Shown: in pieces, positions 61,584 through 64,000 of the stretch
How the letters are laid out: every line of letters starts with the position of its first letter
Numbering within the stretch: position 1 is the first letter of the stretch
Source: Polaromonas sp. AER18D-145
Lineage (GTDB): Bacteria > Pseudomonadota > Gammaproteobacteria > Burkholderiales > Burkholderiaceae_C
Assembly (NCBI RefSeq): GCF_002379095.1
Contig: NZ_NBZV01000003.1
Coordinates: 119,554-183,553, forward strand
Reading direction: 5' to 3'
DNA length: 64,000 nucleotides
Notes under the pieces: model-generated
What the model was told of the DNA's origin: nothing
The model's database searches: none
Seen by the model: the letters and a program-made list of their open reading frames with translations, nothing else
Program-made: the position numbers and the translations under genes

Positions 61584-61608
61584 TTCAACCAAACCACAAG
61601 GAGAGTTT

Positions 61609-61974
61609 ATGCGTCATTACGAGATCGTCTTGCTGATCCACCCGGATCAAAGCGAGCAAGTCCCAGCCATGCTGGAACGTTACAAGGGCATGATTACCGC
61701 CGGCGGTGGAAAAGTGCATCGTGTTGAAGATTGGGGCCGCCGCCAGCTGGTGTACCTGATCCAGAAACTCGCCAAAGCCCACTACCTGTGCATCAACATC
61801 GAAGCCAGCCAGGCCGTGATGGAAGAAATTGAACACGCATTCAAATTCAATGACGCCGTGTTGCGCCACCTGACCGTGGTCAAGAAAAAGGCTGAAACCG
61901 GCCCGTCCCTCATGATGCGCAACGTCGAGAGGGAAGAAGCCCGCAAGGCCCAGCAGCAGGAGTATGCGGCCTAA
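61609..61974 (+). CDS. rpsF: 30S ribosomal protein S6
   Basis: A 121-residue S6 ([36 protein letters not shown]). AAGGAGA precedes the ATG. First gene of rpsF-priB-rpsR-rplI. Confidence 0.97.
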   Translation: MRHYEIVLLIHPDQSEQVPAMLERYKGMITAGGGKVHRVEDWGRRQLVYLIQKLAKAHYLCINIEASQAVMEEIEHAFKFNDAVLRHLTVVKKKAETGPSLMMRNVEREEARKAQQQEYAA

Positions 61975-62048
61975 CCCCTCATCGGGTTGCCCACACATGC
62001 TGTTGAACAACTGATTGCTGCGCATCGTCGCAAGATCATGATTCTGCA

Positions 62049-62348
62049 GTGAACCGCGTTGAATTGACCGCTTGTATCGCCGAGGCCAGTCCTCTTCGCT
62101 ACACCCCCGCTGGAATCCCCGCTGCCAATGTCGTCCTCGAACACGAGTCCGAAATGACAGAAGCAGGTTCCACCCGGCAGGTCAACTTGACAATGAAGGC
62201 GGTTGCTTTTGGTACGCTGGCTGAGCAAACTGGCCAGCTGCCCTTAGGCAAACCTTTCAGGTTCACCGGTTTTCTGGTCAATGCCCGCGGCAGCAAGAGC
62301 GTTGTTTTCCATATTCAAGCCATCGAATCAGTACCGAACCCCATTTAA
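62049..62348 (+). CDS. priB: Primosomal replication protein N (PriB)
   Basis: A 99-residue OB-fold protein ([39 protein letters not shown]). It binds single-stranded DNA in replication restart. Start is GTG at 62049, 74 bp after rpsF; no clear Shine-Dalgarno. A five-codon frame (MILQ) at 62038 ends inside the GTGA, which could couple translation. Confidence 0.9.
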   Translation: MNRVELTACIAEASPLRYTPAGIPAANVVLEHESEMTEAGSTRQVNLTMKAVAFGTLAEQTGQLPLGKPFRFTGFLVNARGSKSVVFHIQAIESVPNPI

Positions 62349-62358
62349 GGAGTCCATC

Positions 62359-62643
62359 ATGCCCGGACCAAAACGTTTCAATAAAGACAAGCGCCCCAAG
62401 CGCAATACCCAATCCCTGCTGTTCAAACGCAAGCGTTTTTGCCGTTTCACAGCCGCTGGTGTTGAAGAAATCGACTACAAGGACATCGACACCTTGCGCG
62501 ATTTCGTTGCCGAAAACGGCAAGATCATCCCCGCCCGCCTGACCGGCACGCGCGCGATTTTCCAGCGCCAGATCAACACCGCCGTCAAGCGCGCTCGCTT
62601 CCTCGCGATGCTGCCTTACAGCGACCAGCACCGCAGCCTGTAA
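62359..62643 (+). CDS. rpsR: 30S ribosomal protein S18
   Basis: A 94-residue S18 ([27 protein letters not shown]-type [15 protein letters not shown]). ATG at 62359 has AAGGAG upstream. Standard position between priB and rplI. Confidence 0.97.
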   Translation: MPGPKRFNKDKRPKRNTQSLLFKRKRFCRFTAAGVEEIDYKDIDTLRDFVAENGKIIPARLTGTRAIFQRQINTAVKRARFLAMLPYSDQHRSL

Positions 62644-62654
62644 GGAACACGACC

Positions 62655-63107
62655 ATGCAAATCATTCTGCTCGACAAAGTCGTCAACCTGGGCAACCTGG
62701 GTGAAGTCGTCAAGGTCAAGGACGGCTATGCCCGCAATTTCCTGATCCCTTCCGGCCGCGCACGTCGCGCCACCGCCATGGCGATCAAGGAGTTCGAGGT
62801 CAAACGCGCCGAACTTGAAAAAGCCGCCGCTGCCAAGCTGGCCGAAATGCAAGCCCAGGGCGCAAAGCTGAGCGGCACCACCGTCAAGCTCACGCAAAAA
62901 GCTGGCGTTGACGGCCGTCTGTTCGGCTCCGTCACCAACCACGACATTTCGGCCGAGCTGACCAAGCAGGGTTTCCCCGTGCTGAAGTCGCAGATCCGCA
63001 TGCCCAACGGTCCCCTGAAGACCGTCGGCGACCACCCGGTCACCGTGGCGCTGCACACCGATGTGGCCGTGGACATCACCGTGACGGTGTACGGCGAATC
63101 CGCTTAA
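62655..63107 (+). CDS. rplI: 50S ribosomal protein L9
   Basis: A 150-residue L9 ([33 protein letters not shown]). Last gene of the r-protein operon. Confidence 0.98.
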   Translation: MQIILLDKVVNLGNLGEVVKVKDGYARNFLIPSGRARRATAMAIKEFEVKRAELEKAAAAKLAEMQAQGAKLSGTTVKLTQKAGVDGRLFGSVTNHDISAELTKQGFPVLKSQIRMPNGPLKTVGDHPVTVALHTDVAVDITVTVYGESA

Positions 63108-63123
63108 ACAGTTTCGCTGCCCC

Positions 63124-63154
63124 GAAAAAAGCCGCTCGCTGAGCGGCTTTTTTC
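63124..63154 (+). terminator. Terminator after rplI
   Basis: AAAAAAGCCGCTC, loop GCT, GAGCGGCTTTTTT: strong hairpin. Confidence 0.92.
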
Positions 63155-63219
63155 TTGGCGTCGTTTCTCGATGGGGTTGTTCACACCTACAGCCCTGATT
63201 TACACCGCATTTCCCACGC

Positions 63220-63240
63220 TTATTCACAACTTTATCCACC
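63220..63240. promoter_or_regulatory. Two DnaA-box-like sites in the dnaB promoter region
   Basis: TTATTCACA at 63220-63228 matches TTATNCACA exactly, and TTATCCACC at 63232-63240 differs at one base. They are tandem, 3 bp apart, 49 bp before dnaB. Confidence 0.5.
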
Positions 63241-63288
63241 GCATTTTGGCTGTGCCGGCGTAGTATTTAGCACCCTCTCAGGAAACCC

Positions 63289-64000
63289 ATGTCCGCCGTA
63301 CTTTCCACTGCTCCCGATCCCCGTTACAGCGCCGACCGGCAGATTGCCCAGCTGCGCATTCCACCGCATTCCATCGAGGGTGAGTCCAGTGTTCTAGGCG
63401 GCCTGTTGCTGGACAACGGCGCCTGGGACCGGGTCGGCGACCTGCTGGTGGACGAGGATTTCTACCGCTACGAACACAAGCTGATCTACGCGGCCGTTGG
63501 TGCCCTGATCAACGCGACGAAACCGGCCGACGTGATCACGGTCTATGAGCACCTGCAGAACCTGGGCAAGGCGGAGGATATCGGCGGCCTGAGTTACCTG
63601 AACTCGCTGGCCCAGTACGTGCCCAGCGCCGGCAACATCCGGCGTTACGCCGAGATCGTGCGCGAGCGCTCCATCCTGCGCAAGCTGGTGGCCGCCAGCG
63701 ACGAGATCGCCACCAACGCCTTCAACCCGCAGGGCAAGGCCGTGGCCATGATCCTGGACGAGGCCGAGCAGAAGATCTTCAAGATCGGCGAGCAGGGGTC
63801 GCGCATGAAGCAGGGTTTCCAGAGCATGGACACCCTGGTGGTGAGCCTGCTGGACCGCGTGACCGAGATGTCGGAAAACCCGAACGACGTCACCGGCGTG
63901 CCCACCGGCTTTTACGACCTCGACAAGATGACCTCGGGTTTCCAGGCCGGTGACCTGGTCATCCTGGCGGCGCGGCCGTCCATGGGCAAAACCGCGCTGG
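63289..64000 (+). CDS. dnaB: Replicative DNA helicase DnaB (partial, 5' part)
   Basis: Frame open to the right edge from ATG at 63289 (237 codons). The N-terminal DnaB domain (PPHSIEGESSVLGGLLLDNG, NIRRYAEIVRERSILRKL) is followed by the start of the RecA-like domain, with TGVPTGFYDLDKMTSGFQAG and the Walker A motif RPSMGKTAL at the very edge. It unwinds DNA at the fork. The remaining part lies outside the window. Confidence 0.96.
   Translation, partial: MSAVLSTAPDPRYSADRQIAQLRIPPHSIEGESSVLGGLLLDNGAWDRVGDLLVDEDFYRYEHKLIYAAVGALINATKPADVITVYEHLQNLGKAEDIGGLSYLNSLAQYVPSAGNIRRYAEIVRERSILRKLVAASDEIATNAFNPQGKAVAMILDEAEQKIFKIGEQGSRMKQGFQSMDTLVVSLLDRVTEMSENPNDVTGVPTGFYDLDKMTSGFQAGDLVILAARPSMGKTAL

Overview
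The window is a dense, high-GC stretch of bacterial chromosome. Several things point to a betaproteobacterium of the Burkholderiales, most likely Comamonadaceae (Polaromonas/Rhodoferax/Variovorax-like). These are the gene content, an EF-P with arginine at position 32 together with its rhamnosyltransferase EarP, PriB between rpsF and rpsR, a PHA phasin, Fur boxes of the AATGAGAATnATTC type, and dispersed short repeats that I associate with this family. The genus is inference. There are no rRNA genes, CRISPR arrays, IS transposases or prophage genes. Two tRNAs (Val-TAC and His-GTG) are present. Both edges cut genes: an SDR dehydrogenase on the left and dnaB on the right.

Layout. 0-6.1 kb: SDR dehydrogenase with a palindromic operator, a Fur-controlled iron-binding protein, a patatin lipoprotein, phasin, an HDAC-like deacetylase, a thioesterase and a nitroreductase. 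6.1-14.1 kb: GC-rich repeats, FKBP isomerase, pncB, a Na+/H+ antiporter behind a compact structured leader, a hydroxyacid dehydrogenase, rmuC, an MFS transporter and a LOG protein. 14.1-20 kb: efp, eptA with a PmrA-type box, a PmrB/PmrA-like two-component system, and earP overlapping the regulator gene. 20-29.4 kb: uvrC, pgsA, an EamA transporter, LysR, a fluoroacetate-dehalogenase-like hydrolase, tartrate dehydrogenase, HU, tRNA-Val, ppiD and tRNA-His. 29.4-38.7 kb: a single-domain response regulator, quinone oxidoreductase, surE-pcm-nlpD (no rpoS follows), a VOC protein, rlmD, a three-domain copper nitrite reductase with an NsrR-like operator, and a BI-1 protein. 38.8-51.6 kb: an iron island with hemP, exbD-exbB-tonB, bfd, a six-gene receptor/reductase/permease operon, a second TonB receptor and bacterioferritin, with several Fur boxes. 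51.7-64 kb: ahpF-ahpC, ppsR/ppsA, a small membrane protein plus TPR protein, a DUF4212/symporter pair, and rpsF-priB-rpsR-rplI-dnaB.

How the parts fit. The iron island can be read as a complete path. Two TonB receptors, powered by ExbBD-TonB, bring ferri-siderophores in. A PepSY membrane protein (a probable reductase) and an FTR1 permease release and import iron. Bacterioferritin and its ferredoxin store and release it, and AhpCF removes peroxide nearby. No siderophore synthesis genes are present, so use of foreign siderophores is likely. The efp/earP/eptA/two-component block joins translation at polyproline stretches to envelope remodelling.

The most unusual feature is a family of roughly 60-bp repeats, with about 14 copies here. 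Most lie partly or wholly inside genes and add in-frame peptide segments or new C-termini to EarP, Pcm, RlmD, GhrB, a VOC protein, two DUF proteins and both TonB-receptor signal peptides. Small inverted-repeat elements elsewhere appear to have supplied a ribosome binding site (pncB) and a C-terminus (bfd).
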